Positions 16,335 through 24,460 are shown, counted from the stretch's first letter. The stretch is 30,402 nucleotides of DNA from DATJSJ01 sp035504175 (GCA_035504175.1 DATJSJ010000060.1:1-30402), one strand, 5' to 3'. The notes: generated from the sequence alone by a model not told the origin. Numbers and translations: made by a program.

Positions 16335-18256
16335 AGCCGATCAACGACACCTGCCCCTGGTCCGGCAAGCCGGTCAGCATGGACGCGCTGACCCGGCACG
16401 GCGAGCACGTCGTCGGCTTCTGCTCCACCGCGCATCGCGATCAGTTCGCCGCCGCGATCACCCATTTCGCCATCGCCGCCACGCCGCCCGTCACCACCCG
16501 CGCCTTCGACAACACGCGCAGCGGCGCCAACACGCACGAGACCGTCCTGACGCCGGACGCGGTGCGCCAGCGTGGCATCAAGCGGCTGTTCAGCCTGCCG
16601 CTGTCGGGCGATGCCCGCGGCTCGGAGGCGCAACCCCTCCTGGTGCCAGGTCTCACGATGGTGGATGGCAACCAGCACGACGTGGTGTTCCTCGCCAGCA
16701 TGGCCAACCAGGTCTGGGCCTATGACGCGAATGACGGGACGCTGCTCTGGGAGCGCGAGCTCGCCCCGCCGATCAACGGCAGCGCCGCGATCGACTACCA
16801 CCTGATCAACGACCATTGGGGCATCCTGAGCACCCCGGTGATCGATGTTGCCGCCGGCCTGCTCTATGCCTGCACCTGGACCAGCCATGACGGCACCGCG
16901 GACAACGGCCAGCACCTGCTGCAGGCGCTGCGACTGAGCGACGGCACGGCCGCCAAACCGGCGCTGAATCTGGAAGGCGCGGCCTACGACCCCGGCCACG
17001 GATTGCCGGCGCAGCAATTCCGGTCCGCCGAGCGCAAGCAGCGCGCGGCGCTCACCCTGACCCAGGGCGCGGTGCTGATTCCGTTCGGCACGATCGCCGA
17101 AACCGCGAAGACCGCGCGCGGCTGGCTGATCGCCGTCGATACGCAAAGCTGGACGATCGCCGCGACCTGGTGCTCGACCGCGCGCGGCAGCGGTGGCGGC
17201 ATCTGGCATTCCGGCAGCGGTCCGGCCGTGCACCCCGACGGCCACATCTTCGTCGTGACCGGCAACGGCGACTTCGACGGCGTCACCGATTTCGGCGAGA
17301 GCATCGTCAAGCTGCTCTACACGCCGCCGGCCGGCGGAAAACCGGGCTCGGTCGCCGCCGTCGACTGGTGGACGCCCTGGACGGATGACGGGCGCACCGG
17401 TGGCAATCCCGAAGGCGAGGCGGCCGACGCGAAGCCCATGCCGTCGAATTTCCGCCTGCTCTCGCATCTCGCCCGGATGGGCATGGCGGCGATGGACATG
17501 GGCGCCGCCTGGGGCGACCAGGATTTCGGCGCCGGCGGCCCGGTGCTCGCCGCCGCCGGCGCGACGCTGCTCGCCGCCGGCAAGGACGGCATCCTCTACA
17601 CCGCCAACACGCAGGCGCTCGGCAAGACCGCGCCGGCCGATCTCGACGCTGCGCACGTCGCCGCCAACTACGCCCGGCTGCGCACTGCGCCGATCTTCTA
17701 CACCTTCTATCCCGGGCCGCAGCCGAGCGCGGCGCCAGGCTCGCCCAATGCGCTCAACACGCTGTTCGCGCAGCGCACGCATCATCTTCACGGCACGCCG
17801 GTGGTCTGGGAGAGCGGGACGCACGGCACGATGCATTTCTGCGGCGGCGAGAACGGCAACCTGCGTGCCTGGACGCTGAACGCCGACGGCAGCTCCACCT
17901 ATCTTGCCTGCAGCGCCGAGGTCGCATCCCCGCAATCGCCGGTCCCGCCGGGCGGCATGCCGGGCTGGATGATCTCGCTCTCCGCCAACGGCACCGGCGG
18001 CGGGATCGTCTGGGCGCTGGTCCCGGCGGGCGACGCCAACATGGAGCTGACGCCCGGCCGGCTGCTCGCCTACGATGCGAGCAATTTCGGCGTCTATGGC
18101 GATGGCAGCAAACAGCTCGTCGTATTGTGGGACAGCTGGAACTGGGGCGAGGGGTGCGCCTTCACCCATCCGAAATTCAACCGACCGGTCGCGTGGAACG
18201 GCAAGGTCTACGTTCCGACCTATGACGGCAGGGTCGACGTCTACGGCCTCGCGTGA
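16331..18256 (+). CDS. TRASH-like metal-binding domain fused to PQQ-type beta-propeller
   Basis: 641 residues, no signal peptide. Residues 1-45 form a small Cys domain: TCPWSGKPV (C8), HVVGFCSTAHRDQF (C31, H35). Its spacing and the VVGFC...HRD.F ending resemble TRASH/YHS-type metal-binding modules. Residues about 85-640 are an eight-bladed-propeller-like region with PQQ-enzyme-type repeats (VWAYDANDGTLLWERELA, GWLIAVDTQSW, GKDGILYTANTQ, GENGNLRAWTLNADG, GKVYVPTYDGRVDVYGL). Secreted quinoprotein dehydrogenases have a signal peptide and the heme/PQQ sites; these are not evident here, so the propeller may bind a partner or a ligand rather than PQQ. The start overlaps the GH13 stop as ATGA. I do not recognise this fusion. 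Confidence 0.8.
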   Translation: MKPINDTCPWSGKPVSMDALTRHGEHVVGFCSTAHRDQFAAAITHFAIAATPPVTTRAFDNTRSGANTHETVLTPDAVRQRGIKRLFSLPLSGDARGSEAQPLLVPGLTMVDGNQHDVVFLASMANQVWAYDANDGTLLWERELAPPINGSAAIDYHLINDHWGILSTPVIDVAAGLLYACTWTSHDGTADNGQHLLQALRLSDGTAAKPALNLEGAAYDPGHGLPAQQFRSAERKQRAALTLTQGAVLIPFGTIAETAKTARGWLIAVDTQSWTIAATWCSTARGSGGGIWHSGSGPAVHPDGHIFVVTGNGDFDGVTDFGESIVKLLYTPPAGGKPGSVAAVDWWTPWTDDGRTGGNPEGEAADAKPMPSNFRLLSHLARMGMAAMDMGAAWGDQDFGAGGPVLAAAGATLLAAGKDGILYTANTQALGKTAPADLDAAHVAANYARLRTAPIFYTFYPGPQPSAAPGSPNALNTLFAQRTHHLHGTPVVWESGTHGTMHFCGGENGNLRAWTLNADGSSTYLACSAEVASPQSPVPPGGMPGWMISLSANGTGGGIVWALVPAGDANMELTPGRLLAYDASNFGVYGDGSKQLVVLWDSWNWGEGCAFTHPKFNRPVAWNGKVYVPTYDGRVDVYGLA

Positions 18257-18401
18257 AGACGGACGCCGGTCCGAACCGCCGCGGCGACACCGTCCGCGGC
18301 CGGGGGCGCGTTCCCGCCAACGGCTGAGGGATCGCGGGTCCCATTGCCGTCGCGGCCTGCGGCGACCTACAAACGTATTCCCTCCAGCAGGACGAGGCTG
18401 A

Positions 18402-19472
18402 ATGCATCCCGAGACGATCGCTCGGCCGGACCCGGTCACGCGGGGCCACAGCCCACCCCACGCGGCTTCTCCGGCCTATGGCTGCGCCGAGGCGGAGTGC
18501 GGCATGCCGGCGGCCGGTGCCGGATTCCTGGTCTGCCGCCGCTGCGCCCGCAGCCTGCGCCCGATCGACGGCATCATGGTCGATTCCGCCCTGCCGCCGG
18601 CCGCGGACGCGATCCCGGTCGATGCCGAGGCGCTGCGTCAGGTCTCCGCGGTAAGCAGCGCCCGGCTCGGCGATCACTGGTGGTCCATGCTGCGGCAGGA
18701 ATTCGGCGAGCGCAGCGATCTCGACCTGCTGGAGGTCGGCGCCGGTCCCGGCGTGCTCACCCTGGGCCTCGCCACCCGCGGCCGCGCGCGCCGGCTCGTC
18801 GTCTCGGACGCCTCCCGCTCCTTGCTCGCGGCCAACCGGCTGCTGTTGCTGGAGGCCGGCGTCGAGCCGGGGCCGCATCTCACCTGGCTCGCCGGCTCGA
18901 TCGGCGACCTGCCGCTTCGCTCCGAAAGCCTGGACGCCGTGCTGGGCAACTCGGTCTTGCGCCAGGTGCGGGACTACACCGCCGTGCTGGCGGTGCTGGC
19001 ACGGCTGCTACGACCGGGCGGCGTGCTGATTCTCGGCGAGCCGGTGCTGCAGGGGCGGGCCTTCATCGGCCTGCTCGCCCGCCTGCTGCACGATCTCGAT
19101 ATCCGCACCGCAGCGCCGCTGTTTTCCACCGACGAGCACCGCCTGCTGTTCGACCTCGCCACCATGTCGCGATCGGAATTCTGGCGCGGCGAGGGCGCCT
19201 CCGGCCCGACCGGCGATCAGCACCTGTTCGATGTCGAGGAGATCCGTCGCCTCGCGCCCGCGCTCGGCTATGCCGATCTCGAGGTCCGGCCCTGGAAGCT
19301 CATCGAGGACGGATTCCTCGCCGAGTTCCGGGAGGCGCTGCGTGGCATGGGCATCAACGACGCGCCGCTCGCCGCCTACACCTTTCTGTTCGAGGCGGTG
19401 CAGGACCAACTCGTCGCCCAGCTCGGCGCGGCCGTGCCAACCGCCTTCGCCCACCTGGTGTTCCGCAGGTAG
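18402..19472 (+). CDS. SAM-dependent methyltransferase with N-terminal Cys4 ribbon
   Basis: 356 residues. The N-terminus holds four cysteines (C28-x4-C33 and C45-x2-C48) in a zinc-ribbon-like arrangement followed by LRPIDGIMVD, as in Trm112-like heads of some class I methyltransferases. The Rossmann core has motif I EVGAGPG (111-117), an acidic strand end VVSDAS, and the post-motif LLRPGGVLILGEPVLQGRAF. The substrate is unknown; the layout suits small-molecule or lipid methylation, but nothing in the sequence shows it. It is separated from the propeller gene by 145 bases, so it may have its own promoter. It is convergent with the DUF815 gene, 31 bases away. Confidence 0.83.
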   Translation: MHPETIARPDPVTRGHSPPHAASPAYGCAEAECGMPAAGAGFLVCRRCARSLRPIDGIMVDSALPPAADAIPVDAEALRQVSAVSSARLGDHWWSMLRQEFGERSDLDLLEVGAGPGVLTLGLATRGRARRLVVSDASRSLLAANRLLLLEAGVEPGPHLTWLAGSIGDLPLRSESLDAVLGNSVLRQVRDYTAVLAVLARLLRPGGVLILGEPVLQGRAFIGLLARLLHDLDIRTAAPLFSTDEHRLLFDLATMSRSEFWRGEGASGPTGDQHLFDVEEIRRLAPALGYADLEVRPWKLIEDGFLAEFREALRGMGINDAPLAAYTFLFEAVQDQLVAQLGAAVPTAFAHLVFRR

Positions 19473-19503
19473 ACGCCGGCGCCTGCTCCCGCGCCGCCGC
19501 GCA

Positions 19504-20382
19504 TCACCCGGCGACGCCGGTCCCGCGCGCGCCCGCCGCCACGCCGAGCCGACCCGCCAGATCCTGGATGAACTGCCACGCGACCCGGCCGGACCGCGCA
19601 CCCCGCGTCACCGACCACTCGACCGCTTCCGCCCGCAGTGCCTCGTCGCCGATCGGCAGGCCGAGGCTTTCCGCATAGCCTTCGACCATGCGGAAAAACG
19701 TCTCCTGATCGCAATTGTGAAATCCGATCCACAGCCCGAACCGGTCCGACAGCGAGACTTTCTCCTCGGTCGCCTCGGACGGGCTGATCGCCGTCGAGCG
19801 CTCGTTCTCGATCATGTCCCGCGGCATGAGATGCCGGCGATTCGACGTGGCATAGAACAGCACGTTCGCCGGCCGCCCCTCGATGCCGCCGTCCAGCACC
19901 GATTTCAGCGCCTTGTAATCCGCGTCCTCGCGCTCGAACGAGAGATCGTCGCAGAAGATCAGGCACCGCCGCGCCGCCCCGCGCACCGCATTCAGCAGCA
20001 CTGGCAGGCTGGCGATGTCCTCGCGATGGATCTCGATCAAAACCAGGCTGCCCGGCACCGCCGCGTTCGCCGCCGCATGCGCCGCCTTGACCAGCGACGA
20101 TTTGCCCATCCCGCGCGCACCCCACAACATCACGTTGTTCGCCGGCAGGCCGCGCGCGAAACGCAGCGTGTTCTCGAGCAGCAGTGTCTTCTGCCGCTCC
20201 ACCCCCTGCAGCAGCCCGATCGCGACGCGCGACACCTCCGCAACCGGCGCGAGACCCGGCGGCTCGGGATGCCACACGAAGGCATCCGCCGCGGCGAGAT
20301 CCGGCGGCACCGGCGCCGGCGGCGCCAGCCGCTCCAGCGCCGCGGCAATCCGGGCAAGCAGGTCGGTCGTTCGGTCATCCAT
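19504..20382 (-). CDS. DUF815-family AAA ATPase
   Basis: 292 residues. The protein is a P-loop ATPase of the conserved but uncharacterised DUF815 family. Walker A is GARGMGKSS (88-96), Walker B is CLIFCDDLSFE, and the sensor region includes VLFYATSNRRHLMPRDMIEN. SDRFGLWIGFHNCDQETF and a C-terminal helical lid ending WQFIQDLAGRLGV follow. In alphaproteobacteria this gene commonly sits next to yajC, as here where the two are divergent. The start is uncertain: MDDRTTD at 20382 was taken because it gives the usual N-terminus. A methionine seven codons upstream is also possible, and neither has a good Shine-Dalgarno. Confidence 0.88.
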   Translation of the reverse strand: MDDRTTDLLARIAAALERLAPPAPVPPDLAAADAFVWHPEPPGLAPVAEVSRVAIGLLQGVERQKTLLLENTLRFARGLPANNVMLWGARGMGKSSLVKAAHAAANAAVPGSLVLIEIHREDIASLPVLLNAVRGAARRCLIFCDDLSFEREDADYKALKSVLDGGIEGRPANVLFYATSNRRHLMPRDMIENERSTAISPSEATEEKVSLSDRFGLWIGFHNCDQETFFRMVEGYAESLGLPIGDEALRAEAVEWSVTRGARSGRVAWQFIQDLAGRLGVAAGARGTGVAG

Positions 20383-20405
20383 GGCCGGCGCGGATCGCCT
20401 CATGC

Positions 20406-20433
20406 TTGACGTGCGGGGGGCGGAAACTATGGT
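20406..20433 (+). promoter_or_regulatory. Sigma-70-type promoter for yajC
   Basis: TTGACG at 20406-20411 and TATGGT at 20428-20433 are separated by 16 bases and lie 33 bases before the yajC start. The -35 is near-consensus and the -10 is moderate. The site lies in the 84-base divergent gap with the DUF815 gene. Confidence 0.5.
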
Positions 20434-20466
20434 CCCGCCCCAATCTCGGCAACCCGGAAGACCTCC

Positions 20467-20814
20467 ATGCTGATCACCCCGGCCTACGCCCAGGACCTCT
20501 CGGGCGCCATGGGAGGCGTCACCCAGTTCCTGCCGCTCATCCTGATCTTTGGGGTGTTCTATTTCATCCTGATCCGGCCGCAGCAGCAGCGGCAGAAGGA
20601 GCTGAAGAGTTCGCTGGCGGCGCTCAAGCGCGGCGATCGCGTGGTGACGGGCGGGGGAATCGTCGGCACGGTGCAGCGGGTGAAGGACGGATCGAACGAA
20701 ATCGAAGTGGAGATTGCGCCGAACGTGCGTGTGCTGGTTGTCAGGGAAACGATCAACAGCGTGATCAAGCCGGTCGCGGCAAACGACGCGAAGCCGCCGG
20801 CGAAGGCGTCTTAG
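20467..20814 (+). CDS. yajC: Preprotein translocase subunit YajC
   Basis: 115 residues. YajC is the small single-span membrane partner of SecDF in the Sec holotranslocon. The N-terminus is MLITPAYAQD, followed by the membrane helix FLPLILIFGVFYFILIRPQQ and the conserved QRQKELKSSLAALKRGDRVV. TGGGIVGTV and the C-terminal VLVVRETINSV come next. A ribosome-binding GGAAG lies just upstream. In most alphaproteobacteria secD and secF follow directly; here a REP-like element and the convergent sodB gene take that place, so the Sec genes must be elsewhere or have been moved. Confidence 0.95.
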   Translation: MLITPAYAQDLSGAMGGVTQFLPLILIFGVFYFILIRPQQQRQKELKSSLAALKRGDRVVTGGGIVGTVQRVKDGSNEIEVEIAPNVRVLVVRETINSVIKPVAANDAKPPAKAS

Positions 20815-20823
20815 ACAAGGGAA

Positions 20824-20880
20824 AAGGCCAGGGGGCTCCGCCCCCTGCACCCCCGGCCGGGGCCTGAGGTCCCGGACCCC
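20824..20880. repeat. REP-like double-hairpin element between yajC and sodB
   Basis: This copy begins AAGGCCAGGGGG like the dgt-argS pair. The first hairpin pairs CAGGGGGC (20829-20836) with GCCCCCTG (20840-20847) around TCC, and a second, less regular GC-rich hairpin follows. It lies between two convergent 3' ends, so it could terminate both transcripts. Confidence 0.8.
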
Positions 20881-20887
20881 CCTTACA

Positions 20888-21487
20888 TCAGAGCTTTGAT
20901 TCCGCGAACTCGTAGTTCGCGACCTTGTCCATCCAGTTCTGCACGTAATCCGGACGGCGATTGCGGAAGTCCAGATAATAGCTGTGCTCCCACACATCGA
21001 TGCCGAGCAGCGCCTTGCCCTCGCCGGTGGCAAACGGATTGGAACCGTTCGGCGTCTTCGTCACCTTCAGCTTGCCGTCCGGCGCCAGCACCAGCCACGC
21101 CCAGCCCGAGCCGAACTGGCTGACCGCCGCCTGCTTGAACGCCTCCTTGAACTTGTCGACGCCACCGAAATCCTCGGCAAGCTTGCGCTCCAGCCGGCCC
21201 GGAATGCCGCCGCCGGTCGGTGACATCGCCGGCCAGAACAGCGTGTGGTTCCAGTGCTGCCCCGCATTGTTGAACACCGGTGCCTTCGCGGCATCCTGAT
21301 GCGTCGCCTTGATGATCTCCTCGAGCGACTTGCCCTGCAGACTCGCATCCTTCTCGACGAAGCCGTTCAGCGCCGTGACATAGGCCTGATGGTGCTTGTC
21401 GTGATGCAGCTCCAGCGTCTCCTGGCACATGCCCCGGCTGGCGAGCGCGCCATGCGAATAGGGCAGGGACGGAAGTTCGAAAGCCAT
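20888..21487 (-). CDS. sodB: Superoxide dismutase, Fe type
   Basis: 199 residues, cytoplasmic Fe/Mn superoxide dismutase, which converts superoxide to peroxide and oxygen. N-terminal FELPSLPY and ETLELHHDKHHQAYV carry the first metal His (H28). NNAGQHWNHTLFW gives the second, and DVWEHSYYLDF the Asp and His ligands. The Gln in AGQHWNH is characteristic of the Fe type, whereas Mn enzymes usually have Gly there; cambialistic activity cannot be excluded. GSGWAWLVLA and NRRPDYVQNW are family-conserved. GGAG lies a few bases before the ATG. It interrupts the usual yajC-secDF order on the opposite strand. Confidence 0.95.
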   Translation of the reverse strand: MAFELPSLPYSHGALASRGMCQETLELHHDKHHQAYVTALNGFVEKDASLQGKSLEEIIKATHQDAAKAPVFNNAGQHWNHTLFWPAMSPTGGGIPGRLERKLAEDFGGVDKFKEAFKQAAVSQFGSGWAWLVLAPDGKLKVTKTPNGSNPFATGEGKALLGIDVWEHSYYLDFRNRRPDYVQNWMDKVANYEFAESKL

Positions 21488-21701
21488 GATGCGTTCTCCG
21501 TTCGCTGTTCTGAGGCGAAGCGTCTGATCCGGTCATGCTGTCCGGGCCGGAGCGGCCCCGGAGCGACACTCGGCGCGCGGCAGGGATGACCTCGGTCCGC
21601 GCTGCACCGTATGGAGGCTCCGGTATGGTGTCCGAGAGCTATGGCCCGGCCTGCCCGGCGTCAAGCTTGCGCCGCCCCGCACGCTCCGCCATCTCCGCCC
21701 C

Positions 21702-22541
21702 ATGCTGTCACCAATTGGCGAGAGCGTGCGGCGGCACGACCCCGACCGCTTCCTCACCGCCCTCTTCGCCCCGCCCGCGCACCGCGAGACGCTGTTTGTG
21801 CTTTACGCCTTCAACCATGAGTTGGCGCGCGCCCGCGAGGTCGCCTCCGAGCCGACCCTCGCGCTGATCCGCCTGCAATGGTGGCGCGAAACGGTCGAAG
21901 GCGCGCCGCGCCGCCACGAACTCGCTGGGCCGCTACGCGCCGCAATCGACGCCGGCGCCCTCGACCCCGCGCCGCTTCTGGCCATGATCGAGGGCCGGGA
22001 GATCGAAGCCGACCCCGAAATCCCCGATCGCCTCGCCTGGTCCGCCTACCTCCAGGCCACCGCCGGCGAGGTGATGCTGGCCGCCGGCCGTGCCCTCGGC
22101 GCCGCCGCCTCGGACGCCGCGCGGCTCCGCCAGCTCGGCGCCGCCTACGGCGCCGCCGGCGTGCTGCGCAGCATCGGCGCCGTGGCCCGCCAGGGGCGCT
22201 GCCTGCTGCCCCGCGACAGCCTGGCGAGCCACGGGCTGCAGCCGGAGGAGGTCATCGCGGCACCAGCCGACCCGCGCCTCCGGCCGGTCGTCGCCGCCCT
22301 CGCCGCCGAGGGCCAGGCGATGCTTCGCACCGGCCCCGGACCCGCCCTCCCGCGAGGCGCCGTCGCCGCCGTCCTCCCGGCCATCCTGGCAATGCGCGAC
22401 CTCCGGCGGCTGCGAACCTGGCGCGGCGATGACGGGCGGGCCGGCGGCCGCCGCTTCGGCGACCGGCTGGCCGTCACCCTCGCCGGGCTCCGCCCGAGCG
22501 CCTGCTTGCGTGCCTTTGGCATGCACGCCGTGCCCGGCTAA
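21702..22541 (+). CDS. Degenerate squalene/phytoene synthase-like protein (NDUFAF6 type)
   Basis: 279 residues with the fold signature of squalene/phytoene synthases. LFVLYAFNHELARARE (from about residue 31) and LIRLQWWRETVEG match the first conserved region. However, the Asp-rich DxxxD substrate-Mg motifs of true synthases are absent: the first is replaced by HELAR, and the second by GVLRSIGAVARQGR before LLPRDSLASHG. This is the pattern of NDUFAF6-like proteins, which in mitochondria assist respiratory complex I assembly and are thought not to be prenyl synthases. The alphaproteobacterial version often lies downstream of secDF, which is missing here. No clear Shine-Dalgarno precedes the ATG. 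Confidence 0.82.
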   Translation: MLSPIGESVRRHDPDRFLTALFAPPAHRETLFVLYAFNHELARAREVASEPTLALIRLQWWRETVEGAPRRHELAGPLRAAIDAGALDPAPLLAMIEGREIEADPEIPDRLAWSAYLQATAGEVMLAAGRALGAAASDAARLRQLGAAYGAAGVLRSIGAVARQGRCLLPRDSLASHGLQPEEVIAAPADPRLRPVVAALAAEGQAMLRTGPGPALPRGAVAAVLPAILAMRDLRRLRTWRGDDGRAGGRRFGDRLAVTLAGLRPSACLRAFGMHAVPG

Positions 22542-22576
22542 CCGGTATCGGCACCGCCGTGCATCAGGAACCCGTC

Positions 22577-23359
22577 ATGCCCATCGCCGCAATCGTCATC
22601 CTTGCCGTCATCGTGCTGCTTCTCCTGCGCTCCGTGCGGCTGATCCAGGAATGGCGCCGCGCCGTGGTGCTGCGCCTCGGGCGCATGCACGCGGTGAAGG
22701 GACCCGGCCTGTTCTTCCTCATCCCGCTGGTCGATCAGATCGCCTCGATCATCGACATGCGCATCCAGACCAGCAGCATCGCCGCCGAGCAGGCGCTGAC
22801 CCGCGACATGGTCGCGGTCGGCGTCGATGCCATCGTCTTCTGGCAGGTCGAGGACGCGCGCGCCGCCGCCATCGGCATCGCCAACTACCGCGAGGCGGTC
22901 GAGCGGGTTGCCCAGACCAGCTTGCGCGAGATGATCGGCTCGACCGAACTCAGTCAGCTCCTCGCCGACCGCCAGGCCGCGGACGCCAAGCTGCGCACGA
23001 CCATCGCTGCCAAGACCACTTCCTGGGGTGTCGCAGTACGCTCCGTGGAAATCCGCGACGTCGCCATCCCGGCGATCCTGCAGGACGCGATGAGCCGCCA
23101 GGCCCAAGCCGAGCGGGAGAAGAACGCGCGCGTCACCCTGGCCTCCGCCGAGGCGGAGATTGCCCGCCAGGTGCTCGAGGCCGCCGCCATCTACAGCAGC
23201 GACCCGGTGGCGCTGCAGCTCCGCCAGATGAACCTGCTCTACGAGATGAACAAGGAACGCGGTGCCACCGTGCTGATCCCGACCGACATGGCGACCAGCC
23301 TCGGCGCGGTACTCCGCGCCGCCGGCGCCAGCCCGATCACCCCGCCGCCCGCCGCCTGA
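22577..23359 (+). CDS. Slipin (SPFH/stomatin-family membrane protein)
   Basis: 260 residues. It has one N-terminal membrane segment (PIAAIVILAVIVLLLLRS), then the SPFH domain: EWRRAVVLRLGRMHAVKGPG, FFLIPLVDQIASIIDMR, EQALTRDMVAVGVDAIVFWQ and the REMIGSTELSQLLADRQ segment. The C-terminal coiled region is AQAEREKNARVTLASAEAE. Slipins oligomerise at membranes and are implicated in microdomain organisation and protease control. The ATG at 22577 was chosen over a GTG at 22559 because AGGAA lies six bases before it. Slipins are often paired with an NfeD-type membrane protein, and none is adjacent here. Confidence 0.92.
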   Translation: MPIAAIVILAVIVLLLLRSVRLIQEWRRAVVLRLGRMHAVKGPGLFFLIPLVDQIASIIDMRIQTSSIAAEQALTRDMVAVGVDAIVFWQVEDARAAAIGIANYREAVERVAQTSLREMIGSTELSQLLADRQAADAKLRTTIAAKTTSWGVAVRSVEIRDVAIPAILQDAMSRQAQAEREKNARVTLASAEAEIARQVLEAAAIYSSDPVALQLRQMNLLYEMNKERGATVLIPTDMATSLGAVLRAAGASPITPPPAA

Positions 23360-23387
23360 TCAGCGCCGCCCCCCGAAGGAGACTCCG

Positions 23388-24446
23388 ATGCTCGCGCCGC
23401 CCCGTTTCGCCCCCGCCGTCCCGGTGCGGGTCAACCTCTTCTCGGACACTCAGACCCGGCCCACCGACGCGATGAAACGCGCGATGATGGCAGCCGAGGT
23501 CGGCGACGAACAGCACGGCGCCGATCCGACCGTGCTCGCGCTCTGCGACCGCATGGCGGCGCTGCTCGGCAAGGAAGCGGCGCTCTTCCTGCCGAGTGGC
23601 ACCATGTGCAACCAGGTGGCCCTGGCGACGCACTGCCGCCCGGGCGACGAAGTGCTGGCGCACGAGACCGCGCACATCCTGGTCAGCGAGGGCGGCGCAC
23701 CCGGCGCGATCACCGGCGCGCTGATCCGCAGCCTGCCCGGCGCAAGCGGCCAGTTCGACGCCGCAACCCTCGCCGCGGCGATCCGCCCGGTCTCCCGCTA
23801 CAGCCCGCCGCAGACCCTGGTCGCCGTGGAGCAGACCGCCAATCTCGGCGGCGGCAGCGTCTGGCCGCTCGACGCACTGCGCGCCATAGCCACCCTCGCG
23901 CACGAGCACGGCATGGCAACGCACATGGACGGCGCCCGCCTGATGAACGCCGCCATCGCCCTCGGCTCGCCTGCTGCCGAAATTGCCGCCGGGTACGACA
24001 GCGTGTGGCTGGATTTCACCAAAGGCCTCGGCGCGCCGCTCGGCGCCGTGCTCTGCGGGTCTGAGGCCTTCATCGACGCTGCCTGGCGCTGGAAACAGCG
24101 CCTCGGCGGCTCCATGCGTCAGGGCGGCCTCTGCGCCGCGGCGTGCCTATACGCCCTCGACCACAACATCGAGCGCCTCGCCGAGGATCACGCCAACGCC
24201 CGCGCCCTCGCACGCGGCCTCGCGCAATGCCCGGGGATCGAGGTCGAAACGCCGGATACCAATCTGGTGTTTTTCGACACGAAAGCGACCGGGGTCACGG
24301 CGGACGCGCTGGCCGAGCGGCTGCTCCGCGAGGGCGTGCTCATATCCACCATCGGGCAATGGCGTGGGCGAGCTTGCACGCACCTGGATGTGAACGCGGC
24401 GGATATCGAGATGGCGCTCGCGGCGTTCCGGCGGGTGCTGCAGTAA
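23388..24446 (+). CDS. ltaE: Threonine aldolase-type PLP enzyme
   Basis: 352 residues, fold-type I PLP family. Threonine aldolases cleave L-threonine or L-allo-threonine to glycine and acetaldehyde. The N-terminal NLFSDTQTRPTDAMKRAM and EVGDEQHGADPTVLALCDRM are typical. FLPSGTMCNQVAL binds the cofactor, VEQTANLGGGSVWPL contributes to the active site, HMDGARLMNAA holds the cofactor Asp, and DFTKGLGAPLGAVL has the Schiff-base lysine K212. Strong GAAGGAG at 23375-23381 sets the start. It follows the slipin gene by 28 bases, so the two may be co-transcribed. Stereospecificity cannot be told from sequence. Confidence 0.9.
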   Translation: MLAPPRFAPAVPVRVNLFSDTQTRPTDAMKRAMMAAEVGDEQHGADPTVLALCDRMAALLGKEAALFLPSGTMCNQVALATHCRPGDEVLAHETAHILVSEGGAPGAITGALIRSLPGASGQFDAATLAAAIRPVSRYSPPQTLVAVEQTANLGGGSVWPLDALRAIATLAHEHGMATHMDGARLMNAAIALGSPAAEIAAGYDSVWLDFTKGLGAPLGAVLCGSEAFIDAAWRWKQRLGGSMRQGGLCAAACLYALDHNIERLAEDHANARALARGLAQCPGIEVETPDTNLVFFDTKATGVTADALAERLLREGVLISTIGQWRGRACTHLDVNAADIEMALAAFRRVLQ

Positions 24447-24460
24447 GCAAGAGCCTCCGG

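Noticed and set aside
16304..18439. 711-codon open frame on the minus strand opposite the propeller gene
   Set aside because: Its translation is Arg/Ala/Gly-rich with no family motif, and the plus strand carries clear propeller repeats. It is a shadow of GC-rich codon use.
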